The position numbers and the translations under genes are program-made. Below, one piece after another: positions 8,333 to 16,278 of a DNA stretch of 64,000 bases. Source of the stretch: Thiodiazotropha sp040507245 (GTDB taxonomy: Bacteria; Pseudomonadota; Gammaproteobacteria; Chromatiales; Chromatiaceae); assembly GCA_040507245.1 (NCBI GenBank), contig JBEVVH010000002.1, positions 1 to 64,000 on the forward strand, given 5' to 3'. Below the pieces are notes generated by a model. That model ran no database searches, had not been told where the DNA came from, and saw only the letters and a program-made list of their open reading frames with translations. The first letter of the stretch is position 1; each line of letters starts with the position of its first letter.

Positions 8333-8974
8333 ATGTCCGAAGTCGTGTTCAACCCCATCATTTCACAAAGGTTCAGAGGTTTTCTACCCGTCGTAGTGGA
8401 TCTGGAGACCGCTGGATTCGATCCGAACCGGGACGCACTCCTGGAGATTGCCGCGACCCTGCTGGCCATGGACGATGAGGGAATGCTGCACCCGGTGGAA
8501 ACCCATGCCTGCCATATTCAACCCTTCGAAGGAGCCCACATCGACCCCAAGGCACTTGAATTCAATGGAATCGACCCGGATCACCCATTCCGTCAGGCGG
8601 TTCCGGAAGCGGAGGGCTTGAGAGCACTGTTTTCTCCCATTCGCAAGGCCGTCAAGGCCAGCGGCTGCAAGAAGGCCATCCTGGTGGGTCACAACGCCTT
8701 TTTCGATTTGAGTTTCCTCAATGCCGCTGTGGCCCGGTGCGCCATCAAACGAAACCCGTTTCATCCGTTCAGTACCTTTGACACGGTCTCACTGGCCGGT
8801 ATGGTCTATGGCCAAACCGTTCTGGCCCGCGCGGCCAAGGCGGCAGGACTGGAGTGGGATGGCGCTCAGGCCCATTCCGCGATCTATGACACGGAACAGA
8901 CCGCCGCACTGTTCTGCACCATTCTCAACCGCTGGCAACGGCTTTCCGGTGACATGAGCTGGCTTGAGCTCTGA
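8333..8974 (+). CDS. rnt: Ribonuclease T
   Basis: A 3'-to-5' exoribonuclease of the DEDDh family that trims tRNA and stable RNA 3' ends. The acidic residues are visible: D23 and E25 in VVDLETAGFD, D125 in GHNAFFDLSFL, and H181 and D186 in HSAIYDTEQT. The 213-residue length is typical of gammaproteobacterial RNase T. ATG 8333 is preceded directly by an in-frame GTG; either could serve. It is transcribed alone, convergent with apbC. Confidence 0.94.
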   Translation: MSEVVFNPIISQRFRGFLPVVVDLETAGFDPNRDALLEIAATLLAMDDEGMLHPVETHACHIQPFEGAHIDPKALEFNGIDPDHPFRQAVPEAEGLRALFSPIRKAVKASGCKKAILVGHNAFFDLSFLNAAVARCAIKRNPFHPFSTFDTVSLAGMVYGQTVLARAAKAAGLEWDGAQAHSAIYDTEQTAALFCTILNRWQRLSGDMSWLEL

Positions 8975-9124
8975 ACCGATCCCAGCCGCATTCGCCGAGA
9001 CAACCACAAGCAGGCAGGACGATTACTCGTCTGCAAGCCCGAAAATCAAGGGTATTGTTTGTTTCTGGGGTAAGGCGATGCCGTTCGACAAAGGCCAGGG
9101 CGGCCGCATTCGGAAACGGGGGTG

Positions 9125-9158
9125 TTCCGTCCGGACGGAATATTTCCGCCCGGACAGA
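9125..9158. repeat. Paired TTCCGyCCGGACrGA hairpin repeats between rnt and apbC
   Basis: A perfect 16-bp palindrome TTCCGTCCGGACGGAA (9125-9140) is followed after 3 nt by a degenerate copy (TTCCGCCCGGACAGA, 9144-9158). The pair lies in the convergent gap between rnt and apbC and probably shapes the 3' ends of both transcripts; there is no T-tract. Confidence 0.5.
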
Positions 9159-9169
9159 TCCGATTGTAA

Positions 9170-10261
9170 TCAGTTGTTCTGGATCACGATGTTGGGGAAT
9201 TTGGCCGCGTAATCCTTGGCCTGCAGCGACAGCTTGGCCGCTGTCTTACGAGCGATTTCCCGGTAGATCTGGGAGATCCGAGCATCCGGCTCCGCCACAA
9301 CCGTGGGTTTACCACCATCCGTCTCCTCCCGGATACGGATATCAAGAGGCAGTGCGCCGAGCAGGTCCACATGGTACTGGTTGGCCATGGAAGAGCCGCC
9401 ACCCTGGCCGAAGATGTGTTCCTCATGACCGCAGTTGGAACAGATGTGAATACTCATGTTCTCCACAATACCGAGCACCGGCACCTCAACCTTTTCAAAC
9501 ATCTTGAGGCCTTTGCGGGCGTCCAGCAGCGCGATGTCCTGGGGGGTCGTCACGATCACCGCTCCGGAAACCGGCACCTTCTGCGCCAGGGTCAACTGGG
9601 TGTCACCGGTGCCCGGGGGCAGGTCGACCACCAGGTAATCCAGATCGTCCCAGTTGGTGTCGTTCAGCAGTTGCTCCAGCGCCTGGGTAACCATGGGACC
9701 ACGCCAGATCATGGGGGTCTCCTCATCAATCAGGAAACCGATGGACATGGCCTGCAGGCCATAACCGGTCATGGGCTCGAGGGTTTTTCCGTCCTTGGAC
9801 TCCGGCTTGCCGGTAATACCCAGCATGCGGGGTTGTGAAGGACCGTAGATATCCGCATCCAGCACACCGACTTTGGCGCCCTCTTCTGCCAGGGCCAGGG
9901 CCAGATTCACTGCGGTGGTGGACTTGCCCACGCCGCCCTTGCCGGAAGCGACTGCGATGATGTTTTTGATGTTATCAATCGGCTTGAGCGCCTTCTGCAC
10001 CGAGTGTGCCACGATTTTTATGGTGATGTTGACCTCAACGGAGGACACACCGGGCAATGCCTGGATCTTCTCACTCAGCGCCGATTCGATATCGTTGAGA
10101 CAACCCTTGGCGGGGAAACCGAGTTCGACCGCAACCTTGACCTTACCACCCTCGATCTCGACACCCTTGACAGCTTTGGCCGTGACCAGGTCCTTGTTGA
10201 GATGCGGCTCGACATAGCCTTTGATTGCCTCTTTTACGGAATCTTGTGTCAGATCTGACAT
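9170..10261 (-). CDS. apbC: Iron-sulfur cluster carrier ATPase, Mrp/ApbC/NBP35 family
   Basis: P-loop ATPase that binds and transfers Fe-S clusters to apo-proteins in the cytoplasm. The 363-residue chain has an N-terminal MIP18/DUF59 domain (about 1-90), the deviant Walker A SGKGGVGKST (106-115) and the CSNC pair (C274, C277) that bridges a cluster between subunits. The GVLDADIYGPSQPRMLG and PPGTGDTQLTL motifs are classical for the family. It is monocistronic here, facing rnt. Confidence 0.95.
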   Translation of the reverse strand: MSDLTQDSVKEAIKGYVEPHLNKDLVTAKAVKGVEIEGGKVKVAVELGFPAKGCLNDIESALSEKIQALPGVSSVEVNITIKIVAHSVQKALKPIDNIKNIIAVASGKGGVGKSTTAVNLALALAEEGAKVGVLDADIYGPSQPRMLGITGKPESKDGKTLEPMTGYGLQAMSIGFLIDEETPMIWRGPMVTQALEQLLNDTNWDDLDYLVVDLPPGTGDTQLTLAQKVPVSGAVIVTTPQDIALLDARKGLKMFEKVEVPVLGIVENMSIHICSNCGHEEHIFGQGGGSSMANQYHVDLLGALPLDIRIREETDGGKPTVVAEPDARISQIYREIARKTAAKLSLQAKDYAAKFPNIVIQNN

Positions 10262-10572
10262 CGTCTATTACTCCTGATGGCAGCCCATGATGCGGGGCTG
10301 GTCATGTTACCGATATTACTTGGCGGGGGATTCTACACGAAAAACGCCAAGATATACCAAGCATTTTCCTGGGTTATGCATCTGATGTGGCTTTATGATA
10401 TGGAGGAATCGGCGAGATACCGTTTTGTCAGGTGGCCTCGGCAGATAGGGAACCTGCCTGGGGCAATGACCCTGAGATCAGGTGCTGGGAGTGTCCACCA
10501 CCGTCTCACCTATCGGGTCGGGACGGTGGCGGACCACTTATTGGATGGTGGCCGAAAAGACCTCAGAGAGCA
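10262..10572. other. Intergenic region with a long stem-loop
   Basis: No gene is seen here. The main structure is a 13-bp stem with one mismatch, 10493-10505 (GTCCACCACCGTC) paired with 10522-10534 (GACGGTGGCGGAC) around a 16-nt loop. It lies downstream of the frameshifted tetR gene, where it may end or stabilise that transcript; no U-tract follows. Confidence 0.5.
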
Positions 10573-11213
10573 TCATACAACCTGTTGCTGCAAGGAATCG
10601 CCCTCGCCCTGCTCGAGATCGAAACCAGCCAGGTAGTGACTGATGAGATGCTCCATCAACGGCAGGACGGATTTTTGTCCTTCTGGCTGCAGTTGATAAT
10701 TAATTCTCAGGATCGCGATGCCGTGAACCCCGCTCCAGAGTGCCCGGGCTGCCAGAGCAATCTCCTCTTCAGAGACACGATTCAAAGTCAATGCGGCCAG
10801 TTGCCGCTCAACCAGAGCATAAACCCGATCCACCTTGTCTTCGTAGATCTCTTTGAGCAGCCCTTCACCCTCGGGTTGGTGCTCAAACACCATGCGCCAG
10901 CGATGGGCGTGTTGTGAGGCATACTCGATGTAGGCCGAGCCAAGGCATACAGGCAGTCCTGAGGATGACGGCATTCCGCCAGTGAGTCCTTCAGCACCAT
11001 GTAGAGTTGATCCAGGGTACGGCCATTGACCCGTTGAATCAGCTCATCCAGATTTTTGAAAACGAAATAGAGACTACCGACTGTGTAGCCGATGGCAGTT
11101 GCAACCTTGCGCGCTGACAACCCGCTGTAACCCTGAGTTTCGATCAGTCGTTCGGCGGCTTCCAATGCCATGTTTTCGATTTCGGACTTGCTGTGTTCTC
11201 CCCTTCTTCCCAT
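10573..11213 (-). pseudogene. TetR-family regulator, frameshifted
   Basis: Two overlapping minus-strand frames together make one TetR-type repressor. The first (ATG 11213) encodes the DNA-binding helix-turn-helix, with SARKVATAIGYTVGSLYFVFKNLDEL, and runs to LYALA near 10940. The second continues with GSAYIEYASQHAHRWRMVFEH and a C-terminal ligand domain with WSGVHGIAIL, as in WHG-type TetR regulators. A single missing base in the G run at about 10940 (TTGGCT where TTGGGCT would keep frame) accounts for the break. It is either a recent pseudogene or a sequencing error. It stands divergent to the alpha/beta hydrolase, the usual arrangement of a local repressor and its target. Confidence 0.8.
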
Positions 11214-11289
11214 GTCTACTCCCGTTTAACACGATCAATGTGTTCGTCTGTATGTGTAAAAGCGACTTTCCCTATCTGTGCAAGGGCGG

Positions 11290-11301
11290 TGATCAATATC
11301 A
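11290..11301. promoter_or_regulatory. FNR/CRP-family inverted repeat
   Basis: TGAT-CAAT-ATCA, inside GTGATCAATATCAC (11289-11302), matches the core TGAT-N4-ATCA of FNR/Anr-type sites. Its centre is about 42 nt before a possible start site near 11337, the classic activating position. Confidence 0.45.
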
Positions 11302-11337
11302 CACTTTTTAGGATCCAGCACAGTGATCTATTGCACA

Positions 11338-11434
11338 AGGCGCACCTTCAAACCAGCGTAATATGGTGAAACCTTGATCTGTGACAATTCCCAAATGCAA
11401 ATCATGCCACGAACTGAGGCATGATGTTGTTTTT
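11338..11434 (+). ncRNA. Candidate small RNA upstream of the hydrolase
   Basis: A strong plus-strand terminator (11401-11434) has no upstream plus-strand protein gene for more than 2 kb, which suggests it ends a short non-coding transcript. An FNR-like box at 11290-11301 and a weak -10-like TCTATT (11327-11332) would place the start near 11338, giving about 97 nt. No family was recognised and the promoter is weak, so this is a hypothesis. Confidence 0.3.
11401..11434 (+). terminator. Orphan rho-independent terminator
   Basis: ATCATGCC (11401-11408) pairs perfectly with GGCATGAT (11418-11425) around a 9-nt loop and is followed by GTTGTTTTT. The orientation is plus only. Confidence 0.7.
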
Positions 11435-11573
11435 ATTATATAAACACCGCTCATTTATTCGCGGCTTCAGCTGTTTTTATAAACGCTGTTTGTTTTATCG
11501 TCCATACCCGAACGATGCATGAAACAGTATCATTCCTGCTCGAAATTTTCGATGTTTTTCAATCCGTCCACAG

Positions 11574-12494
11574 ATGAACAACGCTCCCAGACAAGATCTC
11601 AATCGCAATCCCTTTGTGGGTCGTCGACAGGCATTTCGGCAATGGCTGTTTCTTGCCTCATCGCGCCTCATATTTCGGGTTGCGGGCAGCCTATCACCCG
11701 GACTGACTGGAAAACTGGCATTGCGGTCCTTTACCACACCGCCCAAATTCCCGCTCAACCCAATGGAGCGGCGCCTGTATGAGCAGTCTGAATTCGCTCT
11801 GCAGAATATCCAAGGCCGGCAGATTGCGATCCGCAGCTGGGGAACCGGGCCGGTTGTGCTGTTCAGTCACGGCTGGGGCGGACAGGGCGTACAATTCCAT
11901 GCACTGATCGAAGCCCTGGTTCGCAGTGGCTACCGAGCCGTCGCCTTCGATGCCCCAGCCCACGGTAATTCACCAGGTAAACGGACCCATATGCTCGAGG
12001 TAAGCAGAATACTCGCCGCTCTGGGGAAGCAACTGGGGCCGATCGACACCCTGGTAGGGCATTCCTTCGGTTGCGGTACTGCACTGCTGGCCCAGTCCCG
12101 TTATGACCTTAAGGCAGGGAAACTGGTGTTGATCGCCTGTTTCGACGATATCCACTGGATCACCCGGAGGTTCGCGGAAGTCTTTGAACTGAGCGAACCG
12201 GTATTGCTGGCCATGATGAAGGAAGCACACCGAAAATACTCAGTCCAGGTCCGGGAAGCCTGGGACTGGCCTGAGCTATCTCCCATGAACACAATTCAAA
12301 CCGTTGAATGTGACGTTCTGCTCGTACATGACACACAGGACCGGGAAGTGCCCCATGCACACGCCTTGAGGCTGATCGAGCAGCATACCCGGGCACAGTT
12401 GCTGACAACCCGGGGATTAGGCCACAAGAGGATACTGGGTGATCCAGAAACCGTACGGTACTGTACCGAGTTCATCGGCCGCGAATTCTATTAA
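11574..12494 (+). CDS. Alpha/beta hydrolase
   Basis: A 306-residue alpha/beta-fold hydrolase with a complete catalytic triad: nucleophile S164 in GHSFGC, acid D256 in VHDTQDREVP, and H284 in GLGHKRIL. HGWGG (99-103) is the oxyanion-hole segment. The first ~60 residues are basic and hydrophobic and may associate with the membrane; no cleavable signal is clear. The substrate is unknown, probably an ester or thioester. It is divergent from a TetR-type regulator gene now frameshifted, so it may have lost its repressor. Confidence 0.85.
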   Translation: MNNAPRQDLNRNPFVGRRQAFRQWLFLASSRLIFRVAGSLSPGLTGKLALRSFTTPPKFPLNPMERRLYEQSEFALQNIQGRQIAIRSWGTGPVVLFSHGWGGQGVQFHALIEALVRSGYRAVAFDAPAHGNSPGKRTHMLEVSRILAALGKQLGPIDTLVGHSFGCGTALLAQSRYDLKAGKLVLIACFDDIHWITRRFAEVFELSEPVLLAMMKEAHRKYSVQVREAWDWPELSPMNTIQTVECDVLLVHDTQDREVPHAHALRLIEQHTRAQLLTTRGLGHKRILGDPETVRYCTEFIGREFY

Positions 12495-12508
12495 CCCGGC
12501 CACCCTGC

Positions 12509-14032
12509 TCAAAACTGATAGCCTGAAACCACACGATGCACTTTATTGGCCACATCAATCAAATCGTCGGCTGATTTGGCGTTCTCCTGGGCCTTGTCCA
12601 CTGCCGATTGACTGGTACGGGTGATGCTTTGGATGTTATGGCTCAAATTTTCCGACATCTGGGACTGGACCTGAACCGCATTCACGATTTCACTGTTCAT
12701 CCGACTGATTTCAGCCACCGATACCAGAATCTCCTGCAAGGCCTGCCCAGCTTTCTGAATCTCGGTGGAAGTCCGTGTAGAGGCGTCCTGTCCGTATCCG
12801 ATTTTGGTGACCGAGGATTCGGTATCGACCTGCAGTTTCTCAATGATCTTCTGAATCTCCTGGGTCGATTCCTGGGTGCGTTGCGCCAAGGTTCTCACTT
12901 CATCCGCGACCACCGCAAAACCGCGCCCGTATTCACCCGCGCGGGCTGCCTCGATGGCGGCATTCAGGGCCAGCAGGTTGGTCTGTTCCGAAATACCCCG
13001 AATCACATCCACTACCGAACCGATGCTGTCGGCGTTTACTTCCAGCATGCGTATCGATTCAGACGCCTCACCCATGGTTTTTTGCAGATCCGCAGTGATC
13101 TTTTCCGCATTGTCGAACAAAGCGTATCCCGATTTTGCCAGTTTGTCCGCATTGGCGGCCGCCTCAGCGGCCGCCAGGGTATTCTTGGCCACTTCATCGA
13201 CACTGCGGATCATATCTGTAACGGCGCTTGCCGCCTGTTGCGTCTCGTGATGCTGATGGCCGATCTCCTCCTGCGTCGCATGTGCGATACCCTCCACCTG
13301 ATTCGCCAGCCGGGTGACCTGGCTTGAGGCCTCGGCCACATCATGGGCCAGGGATGAGAATTTTCCCATCATGGCATTGAACGCCTCGGTGATGGCGCTC
13401 TCGTCTCCGGTATTGATGCGAACTCTCAAATCGTTCTCCAGATCCACCTTGTGTACGGCCTTCACCAATTCACCGACGGCACGTTCGTCACGGCGCATGA
13501 TCACCGCGTAATAGATCAGAATGGCACTCTCGAAAACCACGAATGCCGCATGCAAAAAAGCAATTCCCCAGGAACAGCCATAATTGAAAATCATAACCGG
13601 CATTTCGCCGATGCTGGCATTGGCCAGTTGCAGCCCGGTCAATGCCAGATGATGCACGGCAATGGCTCCCGCTGCCGCCACCACCGGTATCCAGTTTCGG
13701 TAAATGAGCAACAACGCCAGCGCACCAAAAATATGGAAATGCATCTCGATGCGGCCCAATTGGGATTGGATCATGATGGCGGAAATCGCCATCAGCAGGA
13801 CACCAGCCACGATGCTGAAACCCAGGGTTCCGCGCAGCAAGGCATATGCGGCACCCGCCAATACACCCACGATGAGTGAGGCAAAGATGGCGAAACCTGA
13901 GGTGCCGTACCCCATGGGAACCAGAAACATGGTGACCGGAAGATGTGCCATGATGATGACAAACAGGATTCGGTCGTTACGCAGCAGTTCATCGCTTGAG
14001 GAAAGGGTGGATTTCTTCTGAGTGGTGGGCAT
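12509..14032 (-). CDS. Methyl-accepting chemotaxis protein with multi-pass membrane sensor
   Basis: The C-terminal two thirds is a chemoreceptor signalling domain with the highly conserved hairpin tip EQTNLLALNAAIEAARAGE and the following GRGFAVVADEVRTLAQRT; it should control CheA through CheW. The N-terminal ~200 residues form about six hydrophobic segments without a periplasmic domain, so the signal is probably sensed in the membrane or relayed by a partner. A HAMP-like linker follows (AVHKVDLENDLRVRINTGDESAI). The start was set at ATG 14032 rather than TTG 14038 because GAAGAGA lies upstream at good spacing. It follows the SCO-like gene by 21 nt, probably in one transcript. Confidence 0.92.
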   Translation of the reverse strand: MPTTQKKSTLSSSDELLRNDRILFVIIMAHLPVTMFLVPMGYGTSGFAIFASLIVGVLAGAAYALLRGTLGFSIVAGVLLMAISAIMIQSQLGRIEMHFHIFGALALLLIYRNWIPVVAAAGAIAVHHLALTGLQLANASIGEMPVMIFNYGCSWGIAFLHAAFVVFESAILIYYAVIMRRDERAVGELVKAVHKVDLENDLRVRINTGDESAITEAFNAMMGKFSSLAHDVAEASSQVTRLANQVEGIAHATQEEIGHQHHETQQAASAVTDMIRSVDEVAKNTLAAAEAAANADKLAKSGYALFDNAEKITADLQKTMGEASESIRMLEVNADSIGSVVDVIRGISEQTNLLALNAAIEAARAGEYGRGFAVVADEVRTLAQRTQESTQEIQKIIEKLQVDTESSVTKIGYGQDASTRTSTEIQKAGQALQEILVSVAEISRMNSEIVNAVQVQSQMSENLSHNIQSITRTSQSAVDKAQENAKSADDLIDVANKVHRVVSGYQF

Positions 14033-14053
14033 GGTCAAGTCTCTTCAGGGTTG

Positions 14054-14629
14054 TCATGTCACATCGATGGCTATCGCATTCAGATCGCGAAGCATCCTTT
14101 CAAGACTCAGAAAGCCTCCGCTGTAAACGAGTTGCAATCTGCCTTGCGGATCTATGAGATAGATGTATCCCGGATGGTCAATCCGGGGCTGTCCCTCACT
14201 ATGCCCGGGCGCATAGGAGAAGTAGGCATGATAGTCGGCAGCCACCTGTTGTGCGTGGTGCGGATCGTTGGCCATCAATCCGGTGAAATTCCCGCCTCGA
14301 CTATCAAAATATGTGGAAATCTTCTCTGCGGTATCATGTTCGGGGTCCATCCCGACATAAAGAAACTGAACCCGCTCCGAAGTGACCTGCTGGTTGAGAT
14401 TCAGCAGGGTCAGCGCCTGATTGTGGCAGACGTCCTTGCAACCCAGGTAACCGAACATCAGGTAGACAAAATTGCCCCGGTCATCTGATAGTTTGACGGC
14501 CTGACCTTTGACATCCTGAAGCAGGAAATCCGGTGCCTTCCCGGAGATACTGCGTCCATAGTAGTGCTTACTTTGAAACGGGTCAGGCAGCAGAGGCAAA
14601 CCGGCAATCAAGAGCATGGAAGCGCTCAA
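14054..14629 (-). CDS. SCO1/SenC-like thiol-copper protein
   Basis: Thioredoxin-fold protein of the SCO1/SenC family, which delivers copper to cytochrome oxidase CuA or acts as a periplasmic thiol reductase. The copper ligands are present: C64 and C68 in GYLGCKDVC and H152 in RIDHPGYIYLID. The start is a problem: no ATG or GTG precedes the coding start in frame. TTG 14629 is the first ordinary start but cuts the membrane segment short. An ATT at 14668, with GAGGA about 7 nt upstream, would give the fuller anchor KSPHKLTLVLLLSASMLLIAG. A 17-bp palindrome (14713-14729) lies just upstream. It is adjacent to the chemoreceptor gene. Confidence 0.85.
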   Translation of the reverse strand: MSASMLLIAGLPLLPDPFQSKHYYGRSISGKAPDFLLQDVKGQAVKLSDDRGNFVYLMFGYLGCKDVCHNQALTLLNLNQQVTSERVQFLYVGMDPEHDTAEKISTYFDSRGGNFTGLMANDPHHAQQVAADYHAYFSYAPGHSEGQPRIDHPGYIYLIDPQGRLQLVYSGGFLSLERMLRDLNAIAIDVT

Positions 14630-14712
14630 GAGCAGGACGAGCGTCAGCTTGTGCGGGGATTTGAAAATCGGTGCGTCCTCATAGGTATCGGGACCTCACG
14701 ACCGGGTACGGC

Positions 14713-14729
14713 TGGATCGTAACGATCCA
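14713..14729. promoter_or_regulatory. 17-bp palindrome upstream of the SCO-like gene
   Basis: TGGATCGT and ACGATCCA are perfect inverted arms around one base. The position, 45-60 bp before the likely translation start, fits an operator. The regulator is unknown. Confidence 0.35.
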
Positions 14730-14808
14730 CAAATTATGGTCGAGGCTAATTACGACTTGAAGGGTAAATCGGAAATGGATTCTCGGAATTGGCTTTCAGG
14801 GGAGCGAA

Positions 14809-16278
14809 TCAGTCTTCCCGGTGAGCGGAATACACTTTGACAGATGCCCCGGGATTGACCGTAAACCTGCTCACCAGATAGATGGCCAGGCTGGACAACA
14901 GGAAACCCGGCACAATTTCGTAAAGATCGAACAACCCACCGGACAGTGGTCGCCACACGACGACTGTCAGGCCACCGACAAGAATGCCTGCCAGGGCACC
15001 CCAGCGAGTCATGCGGTTCCAATACAGTGACAGCAGCACTGCCGGGCCGAACGCCGCACCAAACCCTGCCCAGGCATAGGCCACCAGGTCCAGCACTTTG
15101 CTGTTCGGATCCAGCGCCAGCGCAAAGGCGATCAGGGCGATACATAGCACGGCCAGACGACCCACGATCATCAGCTCACGTTCACCGGCCTGTTTACGTA
15201 ACAGCAGACGATACAAATCACCGGTGAAGGTACTCGAAGAAACCAGTAACTGGGAATCGGCGGTACTCATGATGGCGGCCAGGATCGCGGCCAGGCAGAT
15301 ACCCGCGACCAGAGGATGAAACAGCAGTCCGACCAGACGGATGAACACCTTTTCCGCATCCGCCAGGGGCGGATCGAACAGCGGAATGCCGATCAATCCC
15401 ACCAGACAGGCGGCACTCAGGCTGAGAAAAACCCAGGTCACCGCAATACGCCGGGCCTTGGGAACAAATCCGGGAGAGCGGATCGCCTTGAACCGGGCGA
15501 GGATGTGCGGCTGGCCGAAATAACCCAGACCCCAGGCCATCAGGGAGAGGATGGCCAGCACGCCCAGGGGCTCCCCCTGGGCATTGGTCCAGGGGTCAAG
15601 CAGTTCGGGATTGCGGGCTTCGATGCTGGCAACAGTCGCATCCAAACCGCCCTGTCCCTGCAGGGCATAGAGCGGTATCGCGAGCAGCGCCAGAATCATC
15701 AGCAAACCTTGAAACAGGTCGGTCCATGATACGGCAAGAAAGCCGCCGAACGCGGTGTAGAGCATGATCACCACCACTCCGGCGGCCACCGCCCAGACAT
15801 AGGGCAGACCGAATACGGCCTCGAAGAGTTTGCCTCCGGCCACCAGCCCGGAACTGGTATAAAAGAGAAAAAACAACAACACGAAGACCGATGAGACCAC
15901 GCGGATCAAACCGCTGCGATCGGCAAACCGATTCGAGAGATACTCGGGCAGTGTCAAAGCATTGTCCGCAACCTCCGAGGCGTGACGCAGACGTGCGGCC
16001 ACCCAGCGCCAGTTCAGCCAGGTACCGATCCACAACCCCAGGGCGATCCAGATTGCCTCCAACCCGGACAGATAGGCATAACCCGGCAGGCCCAACAGCA
16101 ACCAGCCGCTCATGTCCGAAGCGCTGGCACTGATAGCCGCCACCCAACTACCCAGTTGGCGTCCCCCGAGCACGAAGTCGGAAAGATTGCGGGTCCGTTT
16201 CCAGGCCAGCACACCGATGCCCATCACCACCATCAGGTAGAGGGCAAAACTGCTCCCCACCAGCATGCCGGCCGTCAC
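14809..16278 (-). CDS. putP: Sodium/proline symporter
   Basis: Inner-membrane Na+-coupled transporter of the solute:sodium symporter family. The 489 residues form about 13 membrane segments with family signatures SDFVLGGRQLGSWVAAISASASDMSGWLLLGLPG near the N-terminus and AAILAAIMSTADSQLLVSSS in the middle. The close match of these segments to PutP favours proline as the substrate over pantothenate or other solutes. It starts with GTG at 16278, overlapping the stop of the upstream radical SAM gene (GTGA), so the two are translationally coupled. Uptake of proline for osmoprotection or as a carbon source is inferred. Confidence 0.9.
   Translation of the reverse strand: MTAGMLVGSSFALYLMVVMGIGVLAWKRTRNLSDFVLGGRQLGSWVAAISASASDMSGWLLLGLPGYAYLSGLEAIWIALGLWIGTWLNWRWVAARLRHASEVADNALTLPEYLSNRFADRSGLIRVVSSVFVLLFFLFYTSSGLVAGGKLFEAVFGLPYVWAVAAGVVVIMLYTAFGGFLAVSWTDLFQGLLMILALLAIPLYALQGQGGLDATVASIEARNPELLDPWTNAQGEPLGVLAILSLMAWGLGYFGQPHILARFKAIRSPGFVPKARRIAVTWVFLSLSAACLVGLIGIPLFDPPLADAEKVFIRLVGLLFHPLVAGICLAAILAAIMSTADSQLLVSSSTFTGDLYRLLLRKQAGERELMIVGRLAVLCIALIAFALALDPNSKVLDLVAYAWAGFGAAFGPAVLLSLYWNRMTRWGALAGILVGGLTVVVWRPLSGGLFDLYEIVPGFLLSSLAIYLVSRFTVNPGASVKVYSAHRED

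Larger units (their letters stand above)
11214..11573. other. Divergent intergenic region, tetR / hydrolase
   Basis: The 360 bp between the two start codons hold an FNR-type inverted repeat (11290-11301), a rho-independent terminator on the plus strand (11401-11434) with no protein gene in front of it, and then AT-rich sequence up to the hydrolase. See the separate entries. Confidence 0.6.

Noticed and set aside
10493..10534. Long stem-loop downstream of the tetR gene considered as a terminator
   Set aside because: The stem is strong but no T-tract follows on either strand, so it is kept only as a structure in the intergenic entry.
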